Counted from the stretch's first letter, positions 7,375 to 16,224 are shown. The stretch: DNA of 64,000 nucleotides from an uncultured Allomuricauda sp. (GCF_947499695.1 NZ_CANMPQ010000002.1:310001-374000); one strand, 5' to 3'. A program made the numbers and translations. The notes: generated from the sequence alone by a model not told the origin.

Positions 7375-10300
7375 TTATTCTTCAATAAATAAATAATCCA
7401 ATTTCAGATTGTTGAACTCCTTATTGAATGCTTGCAGTTCTTCACTTGCCAACTTATCAAAAGCGTCCAACTGGGATTTAATTTTTGTCGAAAGTTCGTT
7501 TTTTACTGCAACATCTTGAGCCGTAGGAGGAAAATCATCGATAGAGACCAAACTATTCAAATGCCCAAGTTTATTGGTTAAGCGAATTGGGAAGTTCAAA
7601 GGATCTTGGTTACTTCTATTCTTCGTTTGATACAATGCCTTCTCAACGCTTTCAAAGCCTTCCTTCATCTTTTTAGCCTTTTCAACCAAATCTTTGGTCT
7701 GTTCATTGTCTTTATATTGTTTGGTAAAAGCATCCAATTGCGTATTGATTTTTCTGATTTTCTTGATGGATTGATGAGCCCTGTCAATAGTCTCGTTGAT
7801 ATCAGAAATGAAATCATATTGCTTTTGCATATCGGTCACTGAAACCTCCGCCCTTGGATCCGGAAGGATTTTGAATTCTTCAGATTGGCTTAAGCCATTT
7901 ACGTTCAGATGAACTTTATAATTTCCCGGAACAGCCTTAGCTCCACTCAGGTTGGCCCACCAAAGAATCATTCCTTCTAGCTTTTCCGCACCTTTTCCAC
8001 GGGTATCCCAAACATGAGTGTTCCCTCCCTTTTTAACTTTGAGCTTTTTATCTTTTTTGATAGTGAAGTTGCTATAACTAGCTAAGGTATCCCCATTCAT
8101 TTTTGTGTAGGTAAGGCTAATGCTATCCTTCTCAGAAACATCTTTGAGATAGAAATGTGTAATCACCCCATTCGGATGGTTCTGCCCCTCGGTTTTTGAA
8201 GGTTCTTTGGCTGCACTTCCCTTGGTTCTATAACTATCCTTAGGTTGATATAACAAAGCCGAGGAACTTTTATTTGCGGTATTTTGCTGATGAAGTACGG
8301 TTAAATCATCGATCACCCACACGCTGCGCCCTTGGGTGGCTACCACTAAATTATCATCCTTGATCACCAAATCAGTAATAGGTACAATGGGAAGATTCAA
8401 TTGGAAGTTTTGCCAGTTTCTTCCATCATTAAAAGAAATATACATTCCTGTTTCCGTTCCGGCATACAACAATCCTTTTCGTTTTGGGTCTTCACGAAGA
8501 ACTCTCGTAAAATGTTCATTATTTATGCCATTGGTAATTTTGGTCCAGGTTTTTCCAAAATCTGTGGTTTTGTACAGATACGGTTGAAAATCCCCTAACT
8601 TATATCGTGTTGCTGCAACATAACAAGTTCCTTCATCAAAAGCTGAAGGTTCAATACTATTGACCATACTCCATTCTGGCATATTCGGTGGAGTAACGTT
8701 TTCCCAAGTATTAACTCCATCTTTGGTAACATGAATCAACCCATCATCACTTCCAACCCACAGGAGTCCTTCTTTAATTGGACTTTCATTGGCTGCGAAA
8801 ATGGTACAATAATATTCAACACTGGTATTGTCTTGGGTGATAGGTCCCCCACTAGAAACCAACTTTGTTGGGTCGTTTCGGGTTAAATCTCCACTCACCA
8901 CTTCCCAACTTTGACCTTCATTAGTACTCAAATGCACATGGTTGGAGAAAGTGTATAGCTTTTTTGGGTCATGCTTGCTAAAAATAATGGGGAAGTTCCA
9001 TTGGAAACGATATTTCATCGCTTCAGCACCATGCCCCATTGGATTATCCGGCCATACATTGACTCCTCTTACTGTGTTGTTTTTATGGTTGACACGGGTT
9101 AAAAAGCCATCGTAACTGCCTCCATAAACAATATCATTATTTGTGGGGTCAACCGCAATATGTGCCGACTCCCCTCCGGCTGTTCGTTCCCAATCATCTT
9201 CTCCAATAGATCCATCATCACTTCGGTGATTTATTCGGATGGTGGAATTATCCTGTTGAGCCACATAAATGCGATATGGAAATGCATTATCCGTGGTCAC
9301 CCTATAAAATTGAGCCGTTGGTTGATTATAATAGGTACTCCATGTTTCACCTCCATCATAAGTTACCTGAGCTCCCCCATCATCACCAATAATCATCCGC
9401 TTGGAGTTTTCTGGTGAAATCCATAAGTCATGGTGATCGCCATGAGGCGCATTGAAAGTATTAAAAGTTTTTCCTCCGTCGGTGGATTTATGATAACGCA
9501 CATTCATTACATAAACGACATCTTCATCCTCAGTGTCAGCATATACACGCGTATAATACCATGCCCGCTGCCTTAATTTCCGTTCACTATTGACCTGAGT
9601 CCATTTTTTTCCACCATCATCCGAGCGATATAACCCGCCCTTTGCTTTGTTTTCCACAATGGCCCAAACTCTATCACTGTTCTTTGGGGAAACTGTCACA
9701 CCTATAATCCCTAAAGTGTCTTTCGGGAAGCCTTCGTTTTTCGAAATCTCGGTCCAAGTTTCCCCACTATCGGTACTCTTCCAAAGTGCAGAGCCATCTC
9801 CTCCGCTACTTAAACTATACGGTGTTCTTTTTGCACGCCAGGTTGAAGCATATAGAATTCTTGGATTGTTTGGGTCAAAAGTCAAATCAACAGCTCCTGA
9901 TTGATCATTTACAAAAAGTACTTGTCTCCAGTTTTTACCTCCATCAGTGCTCTTATAAATACCACGCTCTTTGGTTGGTTTGTATATGTTGCCCAATACT
10001 GCTGCATAAACCGTATTGTAATCGGTAGGGTGAATTCGTATTCTTGGAACATGTCGACTATTCTTAAGTCCAGCAAATGACCAGGTCTTTCCTGCGTTTT
10101 CGGTTTTCCAGACTCCATATCCACTGGAAACATTTCCACGAAGCGTTTTTTCACCTCCACCAACATATATAACATTTGGGTCGCTTTTGGCAACTTCAAC
10201 AGCTCCGATGCTTCCTCCAAAATAACCATCAGAAATGTTCTCCCAAGTTCGACCTCCGTTAGTGGTTTTCCACACGCCTCCACCGGTGGCTCCAAAATAG

Positions 10301-10509
10301 AAAAGATTAGGTTCGCCCGGAACTCCAGTTACCGCCGCAGACCGTCCTCCACGGAAGGGTCCAACCAAACGATATTCAAGACTAGAATACAATTCCTGTG
10401 GATACTCGGTCACCGATTGGATTTTCTTTTTTCTTTGGGATTGCGTGGGAATAACAAATAGGCATAATGCAGCCAATAGCACTCCCTTTTTGGAAAGCAG
10501 TTGTTTCAT
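7375..10509 (-). CDS. Giant secreted BNR/sortilin-like beta-propeller protein
   Basis: The 1044-aa product begins with a signal peptide (cleavage near PTQSQ, residue about 24). Residues about 50-740 carry around eleven Asp-box motifs of the form SxDGGxTW (TTNGGRTWENI, STDGGKNWRQV, SDDGGKKWTQV, TTDFGKTWTKI and others), which build one or two multi-bladed propellers of the VPS10/sialidase-like fold. Residues about 750-880 look like a beta-sandwich, and the last 150 residues are helical and charged. No sialidase catalytic residues are apparent and there is no T9SS signal. Close relatives are abundant in Bacteroidota and usually annotated as glycosyl hydrolase without enzymatic proof. Confidence 0.85.
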   Translation of the reverse strand: MKQLLSKKGVLLAALCLFVIPTQSQRKKKIQSVTEYPQELYSSLEYRLVGPFRGGRSAAVTGVPGEPNLFYFGATGGGVWKTTNGGRTWENISDGYFGGSIGAVEVAKSDPNVIYVGGGEKTLRGNVSSGYGVWKTENAGKTWSFAGLKNSRHVPRIRIHPTDYNTVYAAVLGNIYKPTKERGIYKSTDGGKNWRQVLFVNDQSGAVDLTFDPNNPRILYASTWRAKRTPYSLSSGGDGSALWKSTDSGETWTEISKNEGFPKDTLGIIGVTVSPKNSDRVWAIVENKAKGGLYRSDDGGKKWTQVNSERKLRQRAWYYTRVYADTEDEDVVYVMNVRYHKSTDGGKTFNTFNAPHGDHHDLWISPENSKRMIIGDDGGAQVTYDGGETWSTYYNQPTAQFYRVTTDNAFPYRIYVAQQDNSTIRINHRSDDGSIGEDDWERTAGGESAHIAVDPTNNDIVYGGSYDGFLTRVNHKNNTVRGVNVWPDNPMGHGAEAMKYRFQWNFPIIFSKHDPKKLYTFSNHVHLSTNEGQSWEVVSGDLTRNDPTKLVSSGGPITQDNTSVEYYCTIFAANESPIKEGLLWVGSDDGLIHVTKDGVNTWENVTPPNMPEWSMVNSIEPSAFDEGTCYVAATRYKLGDFQPYLYKTTDFGKTWTKITNGINNEHFTRVLREDPKRKGLLYAGTETGMYISFNDGRNWQNFQLNLPIVPITDLVIKDDNLVVATQGRSVWVIDDLTVLHQQNTANKSSSALLYQPKDSYRTKGSAAKEPSKTEGQNHPNGVITHFYLKDVSEKDSISLTYTKMNGDTLASYSNFTIKKDKKLKVKKGGNTHVWDTRGKGAEKLEGMILWWANLSGAKAVPGNYKVHLNVNGLSQSEEFKILPDPRAEVSVTDMQKQYDFISDINETIDRAHQSIKKIRKINTQLDAFTKQYKDNEQTKDLVEKAKKMKEGFESVEKALYQTKNRSNQDPLNFPIRLTNKLGHLNSLVSIDDFPPTAQDVAVKNELSTKIKSQLDAFDKLASEELQAFNKEFNNLKLDYLFIEE

Positions 10510-10634
10510 TTTTTTGATGTTGAATTAGTCGGTATTAAATGTAGGGAAAAAGTAAGAGAGCACTATACAAGTTTATCGAATATTCAACACTATCAGGGTT
10601 CACTCATTCAAATAGCGTGTTCCCTAATTCCAAC

Positions 10635-10665
10635 TTTGGAGGACTTCATTGAAAGATTAGTTTTA
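10635..10665 (+). promoter_or_regulatory. Promoter candidate for the Cys-rich/carboxypeptidase-like gene
   Basis: TTTG at 10635-10638, a 19-nt spacer, then TAGTTTTA at 10658-10665, one mismatch from TAnnTTTG. Spacing fits Bacteroidota promoters and the ATG is at 10682. Confidence 0.45.
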
Positions 10666-10681
10666 AAATAAATAATTCAGC

Positions 10682-11380
10682 ATGAGTAAAATTCTAACCA
10701 TTCCCGAGCCTTGTTCCGAAAATTGGAGCGCTATGACACCAACCCAAAAGGGTGCTTTTTGTAAAAGTTGTCAAAAAGAAGTAATCGATTTCACCAAAAC
10801 TTCCAATGTCGTTTTATCCCAAAAACTCTCCAATGGAAACAAGCTATGTGGCCGTTTTAAATCCACACAATTGAATACTCCATTGCCTTCGATTACACAA
10901 TCAAATTTTCAACGAAATGCCGCACTTCTTGGTTATGTTTCTCTTTTAACAATTGGGACTCCTTTGGCAGCACAAGAAATTTCTCCTAATACTACCCACG
11001 TAATCCAAGAAGAAATTATTATGGGTCGCATAATTCCGCAGGCCGTTGCTGCCGATTCAGTTACAATTAAAGGAAACGTAATGGATAGTGAATACCCATT
11101 GCCAGGTGCAATAGTTGCAGTAAAAGGAACAGAATTCAAGACCCAAACAGATTTTGATGGGAATTTTCTAATTGCTCTAGAAAAGAAATCATCATACAAA
11201 GAAACTACACTTGTTATCTCTTACATTGGGTATCAAACCATTGAAAAGGTTGTTCCGCTTCAAACAAACTTTGTGGAAATTACTTGTACAGAACTGGAAG
11301 AGGATATTATGGGTGAGCTGGTCATCGTGCGCAGACAAAATATATTTAATCGATTTCTGAATTTGTTCCGAAAAAAATGA
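10682..11380 (+). CDS. Membrane protein with Cys-rich N-terminus and carboxypeptidase-regulatory-like domain
   Basis: The first 75 of 232 residues hold four conserved cysteines (PEPCSENWSAM, AFCKSCQKEVIDF, KLCGRF), a pattern suggesting a small metal-binding or redox module. A hydrophobic stretch (about residues 78-97, NAALLGYVSLLTIGTPLA) follows, and residues about 125-210 form a CarboxypepD_reg-like beta-sandwich (IKGNVMDSEYPLPGAIVAVKG, TDFDGNF, VISYIGYQ), the fold that also caps TonB-dependent receptors. The tail is basic (NRFLNLFRKK). The topology would put the Cys module in the cytoplasm and the sandwich outside. This layout recurs in Flavobacteriia without known function. Confidence 0.7.
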   Translation: MSKILTIPEPCSENWSAMTPTQKGAFCKSCQKEVIDFTKTSNVVLSQKLSNGNKLCGRFKSTQLNTPLPSITQSNFQRNAALLGYVSLLTIGTPLAAQEISPNTTHVIQEEIIMGRIIPQAVAADSVTIKGNVMDSEYPLPGAIVAVKGTEFKTQTDFDGNFLIALEKKSSYKETTLVISYIGYQTIEKVVPLQTNFVEITCTELEEDIMGELVIVRRQNIFNRFLNLFRKK

Positions 11381-11498
11381 TGCCCTCTATCATTTCCTGG
11401 TGTGTATTGTAACAATGTGGATAATTTTATACTAATTCATTGAACGAAGTAATCATCCAATTTCTTACTTTAGAAACATTAACACAAAACACATTACC

Positions 11499-12632
11499 AT
11501 GGACATTTTTAGCAAGATCAAAGAGAAGCTCACCCACGAGTTTATTGATATAATTGAGTGGCTCGATTTCACAGATGACACTATTGCACATCGTTTCGAA
11601 CGCTATCAAAACGAAATTAAGAATGGGGCCAAACTTATTGTTCGTGAAGGACAGACTGCGGTCTTTGTCAACGAGGGACAATTAGCCGATGTCTTTACCC
11701 CGGGCACTTATGACCTAACCACCAAAAACCTTCCTATTTTGGCAACGCTCAAGGGATGGAAATACGGTTTCAATTCTCCGTTCAAAGCTGAAGTCTATTT
11801 TGTGAACACCCATTTGTTTACTGATGAGAAATGGGGGACCAAAAACCCTATCACCCTAAGTGATGAACGATTTGGTTTAGTGGAAATACGTGCATTTGGC
11901 ACTTATGCCTTCAAAATTTCAGATGCTGGAAAGTTTATTACGGATATAGTAGGCACGGATAACAATTTCACCAATTTTGAAATCAATGAACATCTAAAGA
12001 GCTTGATTGCTACTCGATTCACGGATACCGTTGGCGAAGCCAATCTTCCCATCGAATTATACGCAGCCAATACCTCTGAACTTTCAGATACTTGTAGAGA
12101 AGTTATGGCTCCGGAATTCGAATCTGTGGGAATTTCCTTGGAGAAATTCTATATCGAAAATGTTTCCATGCCCGAGGATTTGAAAAAAGAAATCTTCGAG
12201 TACAGCAGAATAGACAAATTGGATTTGGACAAGTTGACCAAGTTCAAAACTGCCAAAGCTATTGAAGCAGCTGCCAAAAATGAAGGTGGTACTGCTGGAG
12301 CAGGAATGGGAATGGGAATGGGATTTGTGTTGGCCCAACAAATGGGTGGCATGATGAGCCCACAGATGGGTGGAAATCAGCAAATGCAGCAAGCAGGAGC
12401 ATCTGTCCCTCCTCCAATGCCTACTGCGATTCAATATTTTTACGCTGTTAATGGAGCTCAGCAAGGTCCAGTTTCATTTGAGCAATTGCAAGCTTTGTTC
12501 GCGGGTAGAACCATAAATCGAGATAGCTTGGTCTGGAAACAGGGTATGGCCAACTGGACAGCTTTAAAAGATGTAGAAGAATTAAAATCCTTCTTGGGAG
12601 GAAACACTCCACCACCACTGCCAAATTCCTAA
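11499..12632 (+). CDS. SPFH-domain protein with C-terminal GYF_2 domain (YdjI-like)
   Basis: Residues about 25-235 of 377 form an SPFH/band-7-like domain of the YdjI (virion core protein) type: LIVREGQTAVFVNEGQLADVF, then ADKWGTKNPI-type strands and RAFGTYAFKI. A Gly/Met-rich linker (GAGMGMGMGF) follows, then residues about 313-365 with YFYAVNGAQQGPVSFEQL and WKQGMANW, a GYF_2 domain. There is no signal peptide. In Bacillus the homologue YdjI sits with a zinc-ribbon protein and a PspA paralogue in a membrane-stress operon; here the next gene, 3 nt away, is a zinc-ribbon membrane protein, which supports the same pairing. No PspA gene is nearby. Confidence 0.85.
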   Translation: MDIFSKIKEKLTHEFIDIIEWLDFTDDTIAHRFERYQNEIKNGAKLIVREGQTAVFVNEGQLADVFTPGTYDLTTKNLPILATLKGWKYGFNSPFKAEVYFVNTHLFTDEKWGTKNPITLSDERFGLVEIRAFGTYAFKISDAGKFITDIVGTDNNFTNFEINEHLKSLIATRFTDTVGEANLPIELYAANTSELSDTCREVMAPEFESVGISLEKFYIENVSMPEDLKKEIFEYSRIDKLDLDKLTKFKTAKAIEAAAKNEGGTAGAGMGMGMGFVLAQQMGGMMSPQMGGNQQMQQAGASVPPPMPTAIQYFYAVNGAQQGPVSFEQLQALFAGRTINRDSLVWKQGMANWTALKDVEELKSFLGGNTPPPLPNS

Positions 12633-12635
12633 TCT

Positions 12636-13727
12636 TTGGATCCATCAGTTCAAAAAACAGAGCTTAAAAAGTCCTGTGTCAATTGCGGGGCGGAGCTCAA
12701 ATACAAACCTGGAACCACAAATATCAGTTGTGAATATTGCGGTCATCATGAGGCGATCAATATTGATGAAAATGGGTTTGAGGAATTGGAGCTGTATCCC
12801 TATTTGCAAGAAATGGGTGCGCAGAAACATAGTGAGGAGATTTCCATGTTGCATTGCAAGAACTGTGGAGCCAATCAGCATATAGAAGAGAATTACAAAT
12901 CCCTACACTGTGTGTATTGCAGTATGCCCTTGGTTATTGAAGATGCCCATAAAGAAGATTGGATTTTGCCAGGAGCAGTTCTTCCTTTTCAAATTGAAAA
13001 ACAGAAGTCATTCCTTATTTTCCAAAAGTGGGTCAGTAAGTTGTGGTGGGCTCCCAATAAATTGAAAAAGGCTGCTTTAGATCCTCAGTTTACCAAAGGA
13101 TTGTATTTACCCTATTGGACGTTTGATGCTCAACTCTCCGCTTCCTATACAGGACAAAGAGGAGAGTATTATTACGAAACGAAGAGAGTTCGAAATGCCA
13201 ATGGTAAAATGGTCTCACAACGAGTTAGGAAAACTCGTTGGTATCCGGCCTCAGGTCGTGTCTCCGGTTTTGTGGATGACACTTTGATCAAGGCTTCAAA
13301 ACAGCGTTCTGTTCGAGTTCCCAATAAAATTGCCCGTTGGAATTTGAAAAAACTACAACCCTTTGATAGTGGTTTTCTATCTGGTTTCGTAACAGAAAAA
13401 TATACCATCCCCTTAAAGGAAGGACACCTGCATTCAAAGGATGTTGCAAAAGATATTGCAACGAGGTGGTGCAGACAGGACATTGGAGGTGACACCCAGC
13501 GTGTAAACAGTATGGACATGAAGTTATCGGAAGAGACTTTTAAGCATATTTTGCTTCCTGTGTATGTTAGCGCATATCGCTATAAAGGAAAGGAGTATAA
13601 CTTTTATATAAATGGTGAAAACGGAGAAATATCCGGAACTCGCCCTTATAGCTTTTGGAAAATCTTCCTAGCCATCGTCTTTGGGCTTTTGTTGATTTTA
13701 CTTTTCGTATATTTTGGAAAGGCATAA
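12636..13727 (+). CDS. Double zinc-ribbon membrane protein, partner of the SPFH gene
   Basis: The 363-aa product has two TFIIB-type zinc ribbons at its N terminus: C14-x2-C17 with C32-x2-C35, and C74-x2-C77 with C92-x2-C95. A middle region of about 230 residues with many aromatic and basic residues (YLPYWTFDAQLSASYTGQRG) follows, and the C terminus is one membrane helix (about 338-358). The start is TTG at 12636, three nt after the SPFH stop; the first in-frame ATG would delete the first ribbon, so TTG is very likely real. Such proteins are sometimes mislabelled PriA-like helicase from the ribbon alone; there is no helicase motif. The tight spacing implies translational coupling and a shared membrane role. 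Confidence 0.8.
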   Translation: MDPSVQKTELKKSCVNCGAELKYKPGTTNISCEYCGHHEAINIDENGFEELELYPYLQEMGAQKHSEEISMLHCKNCGANQHIEENYKSLHCVYCSMPLVIEDAHKEDWILPGAVLPFQIEKQKSFLIFQKWVSKLWWAPNKLKKAALDPQFTKGLYLPYWTFDAQLSASYTGQRGEYYYETKRVRNANGKMVSQRVRKTRWYPASGRVSGFVDDTLIKASKQRSVRVPNKIARWNLKKLQPFDSGFLSGFVTEKYTIPLKEGHLHSKDVAKDIATRWCRQDIGGDTQRVNSMDMKLSEETFKHILLPVYVSAYRYKGKEYNFYINGENGEISGTRPYSFWKIFLAIVFGLLLILLFVYFGKA

Positions 13728-13748
13728 TCATCAACAAAAAACAACATC

Positions 13749-14249
13749 ATGAGAAAACTTACCTTGATTGCATGGGTACTTGCCCTATGTTCTTGTCAAG
13801 AAACCCAAGATTCATCCAATGATTGGACAGTAGTGCTAAAAACAGATAAAGATGGTACAGTTCTTTCTGGAAGCAAACAAAATCTTATCAACGCTATTCG
13901 ATGCGGTCAAGATTTGAAAATTGGGTGGGGTGCTAAAAACGAAAGACTTTCTATAGAACATCTTTCTTCTCCGATATGGCTGGCTATTTTGAGTGAAAAC
14001 GAAGTTATGGCTCATTTAGACCCTCAAGTTCTTTCACATATTCAATGGGACAGTCTTAATGCCGATTACAAAGATGCTAACCTTTTACAACAAGAATGGC
14101 GGGTAGTTTTGACCACAAAAAGTGATTTTGATGCCGTCTGGTATGATAGAAAAGCAGACACTTTGATGCAAAGAAGGCCCCAAAAACATAAAATGACATG
14201 GTTTGTTAGAGGTAAGACCCCTGAAAATGTAGGGCCGTTGTTCGACTAG
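13749..14249 (+). CDS. Lipoprotein of unknown function
   Basis: A 166-aa protein with a type II signal peptide ending in lipobox LCSC (Cys about 16). It contains WTVVLKTDKDGTVLSGSKQNLINAIRCGQDLKIGWG, whose early portion (DGTVLSGS, LINAIRCGQDLKIGWG) resembles a small beta-domain seen in other bacterial exported proteins; I cannot name the family. It starts 21 nt after the zinc-ribbon gene on the same strand, so it is probably the third gene of that operon. The C-terminal half has no recognised motif. Confidence 0.65.
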   Translation: MRKLTLIAWVLALCSCQETQDSSNDWTVVLKTDKDGTVLSGSKQNLINAIRCGQDLKIGWGAKNERLSIEHLSSPIWLAILSENEVMAHLDPQVLSHIQWDSLNADYKDANLLQQEWRVVLTTKSDFDAVWYDRKADTLMQRRPQKHKMTWFVRGKTPENVGPLFD

Positions 14250-14396
14250 ATCCTATTTCACACGTCTCTCCTAAGAAAGTCATCCATTTTAGATGGCTCG
14301 CTTACAACAGCCCCTTCTTGTATATATTATGTGACTAAACGTCTCATACCGTGTCCTATTCCGTATATTATTATATTAACCATTAAATCACATAAT

Positions 14397-14603
14397 ATGC
14401 TGACTAAGAAACTAATGGCCTTCATTTTTATGATTGGCTTTATTGTCATGGGTTGCAAGGACACCAAAAAAGAACAGGAAGAACTTAACCAAAAATTGGA
14501 GGAAATAGAAGCTGTTGAAACAGCGATTGACTCAACACTCAATGTCGTAAACGAAAAGGCGGAGCAGGTAGAGGAACTTATTAAAGAATTGGATAGTATT
14601 TAA
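14397..14603 (+). CDS. Small coiled-coil lipoprotein
   Basis: A 68-aa product beginning MLTKKLMAFIFMIGFIVMGC, where VMGC is a lipobox, so the mature form is about 50 residues anchored by lipid. The remainder is a Glu/Lys-rich heptad-like helix (EELNQKLEEIEAVET). The ATG at 14397 is preferred over the longer frame from 14331 because it gives a proper lipoprotein signal. The next gene, 18 nt downstream, also encodes an exported Lys/Glu-rich helical protein, suggesting that the two helical proteins act together. Confidence 0.65.
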   Translation: MLTKKLMAFIFMIGFIVMGCKDTKKEQEELNQKLEEIEAVETAIDSTLNVVNEKAEQVEELIKELDSI

Positions 14604-14621
14604 TCCCAAAAACCAGAAAAA

Positions 14622-15263
14622 ATGAAAAACATAGTAAAACCAGTATTGCTTTTAATTATGATGTTCGGGCTTGTTGTATCAGTAAACGCACAAGGCAAAT
14701 CCCAAGAAAAAGGAAAAGGAAAGGCAAAGACTGAAAAGGTTAAAAAAGCTAAGAAAGATGTTGAAGACGCTGCTGAAAATGTACAAGAGGAAACCAAAGA
14801 AAAAGGTAAGAAAATGAAGGAGAAAGCAGAAAAAATCAAAGAAAATCAGCAGAAAGATATTAAAGAGATGGAAGATGAAATTGAAGAGGCAAAGGAAAAA
14901 GGAGAAAAGGTAAGCAAAGGAAATGCCTACGGAAAAAACAAAGGTGACATGTCGGGCAAAGAATTTGGACAATATCGCGCTTCACAGGCAAAGGAAAAAT
15001 TGATGACCTCTGAAAACATGCTCAATGAAGATGAGGAAATTCTTAATAGAGGTCGAAAATCATTGGACGATGCTAAGAAAAGAGTTGAAGAAGCAAAGGA
15101 AAAAGGAGAAGAGCCTGAAATTATAGCCCAAAAAGAAGAAAAACTCAAAAAGGTTGAGGAAAAATTAGATGATCTTGAGGTTTCTATTAAAAAAGGAAGA
15201 GAAAAGCTAAAAGAAAAGACCGAGCAACTCAAAAAAGTTGTGGAGCCGGAGATAAAACAATAA
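14622..15263 (+). CDS. Secreted Lys/Glu-rich coiled-coil protein
   Basis: A 213-aa product with a signal peptide (cleavage near VNAQ, residue about 25). The mature chain is almost entirely K, E, A, D and Q and predicted to be one long helix; short motifs recur (EEAKEKGEK at two places, KVEEKLDDLE). A less charged island, SGKEFGQYRASQAKEKL, sits in the middle. The composition resembles apolipoprotein- or LEA-like proteins, but no homology is claimed. It probably shares a transcript with the small lipoprotein upstream and ends at a strong terminator (15293-15327). Confidence 0.65.
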   Translation: MKNIVKPVLLLIMMFGLVVSVNAQGKSQEKGKGKAKTEKVKKAKKDVEDAAENVQEETKEKGKKMKEKAEKIKENQQKDIKEMEDEIEEAKEKGEKVSKGNAYGKNKGDMSGKEFGQYRASQAKEKLMTSENMLNEDEEILNRGRKSLDDAKKRVEEAKEKGEEPEIIAQKEEKLKKVEEKLDDLEVSIKKGREKLKEKTEQLKKVVEPEIKQ

Positions 15264-15292
15264 ATCAGGGATTATCAAATAAACACTTGAGG

Positions 15293-15327
15293 CCGGTTGT
15301 TAATCTAATTGACAGCCGGTTTTATTT
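15293..15327 (+). terminator. Intrinsic terminator after the Lys/Glu-rich protein gene
   Basis: An 11-bp stem (15293-15303 with 15309-15319, two G-U pairs on the plus strand, 5-nt loop) is followed by TTTTATTT. It lies 30 nt beyond the stop at 15263. Confidence 0.8.
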
Positions 15328-15394
15328 AGCCCGATAACTATAAGTAAATCTTAAAACCTTGGCTATCAAACATTAGAATTCTTACTTTTAAAGC

Positions 15395-16156
15395 ATGGCG
15401 AAACGCATAAGCTTAATTTCCATTTTTGTGCTTCTGAACATGGGTATAGGGCGTATGTTCCAAGAAAGTTTGGGGATGTCCTGTTTTTCTGAACTTTCAA
15501 TTTTGGCCATTACTAGCTTTTTCTTTTGGAATGTTTCCGCCAAACAAATTAAGGTGTGGGCCGGTAAATGGGCAGTGGATACCAAAGGAAAAAACATTTT
15601 CATTCAAGGAGGAATCGGTCTCTCGGCCTCGGCAATAAACATTCTAATTGGACAGGTTTTGGTGATTTTCCTAATGACCACTATATACAATTGCACCTCG
15701 CCAAGTTTCAATATGCTTAATGCGAGTCTTACCAACAACGTAGCAGTGAATTTGCTTTGCTATTTTTCATTGCTCTTCTATTCTGTTGAGGTAAAAAAGG
15801 ATGACAAAACTCCTGAGGATATCGAAAAAATCCAGGAAAAGAAACGTGTATCGGTCTCCAAAAAAGGTTCACAGTTTCTTTTGGCCCCCCAAGAGATTGT
15901 GTACGTGGAAACCAGTAATAACTGCATTGTTCTTCATACTCAAAAAGGCAGGTTTGTTAAGTATCAGAGCCTTCGTTCTTTTTCCCAATCTGTTTGTCCC
16001 AACACATTTAAGCGAATCCATAGATCCTATTTGGTCAATTCAGAATTTATTGATCATATCCAGAAAAATACAAGTGGAGATGGAATGCTACGTCTAAAAA
16101 CCGGAGATGATCTCAAGTTCAGCAGAACCTATCTTCAAGAATTGATCAATATTTAG
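15395..16156 (+). CDS. Membrane-anchored LytTR transcriptional regulator
   Basis: The N-terminal ~135 of 253 residues contain four likely membrane helices (residues about 5-20, 30-50, 70-95 and 110-130). A charged linker follows (KKDDKTPEDIEKIQEKKR), then residues about 155-250 form a LytTR DNA-binding domain: IVYVETSNNCIVLHTQKGRF, KRIHRSYLVNSEFI and LKFSRTYLQELI. There is no receiver domain, so it is not a classical response regulator; it probably senses a membrane signal directly. It is flanked by terminator 15293-15327 and the CBM9-DUF5916 gene, and is likely monocistronic. Confidence 0.85.
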   Translation: MAKRISLISIFVLLNMGIGRMFQESLGMSCFSELSILAITSFFFWNVSAKQIKVWAGKWAVDTKGKNIFIQGGIGLSASAINILIGQVLVIFLMTTIYNCTSPSFNMLNASLTNNVAVNLLCYFSLLFYSVEVKKDDKTPEDIEKIQEKKRVSVSKKGSQFLLAPQEIVYVETSNNCIVLHTQKGRFVKYQSLRSFSQSVCPNTFKRIHRSYLVNSEFIDHIQKNTSGDGMLRLKTGDDLKFSRTYLQELINI

Positions 16157-16224
16157 ATTCAGCGACTTACCCTTTTTTTCCCGCGGCTTACATAGTTAAT
16201 TTTTATTAAACAACAGTGCACGAT

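Noticed and set aside
7375-10509. Sialidase or glycosyl hydrolase activity
   Set aside because: Asp-box motifs show a propeller fold only; no catalytic Arg triad or nucleophile was recognised.
11375-11395. 7-bp hairpin at the stop of the Cys-rich gene
   Set aside because: No U-tract follows and the stem is AT-rich; insufficient for a terminator call.
12636-13727. PriA-like helicase annotation
   Set aside because: Only zinc ribbons are shared; there are no Walker or helicase motifs and there is a C-terminal membrane helix.
14679-15232. Two long minus-strand frames rich in Phe, Leu and Ser
   Set aside because: They mirror the Lys/Glu codons of the coiled-coil gene and have no start or family support.
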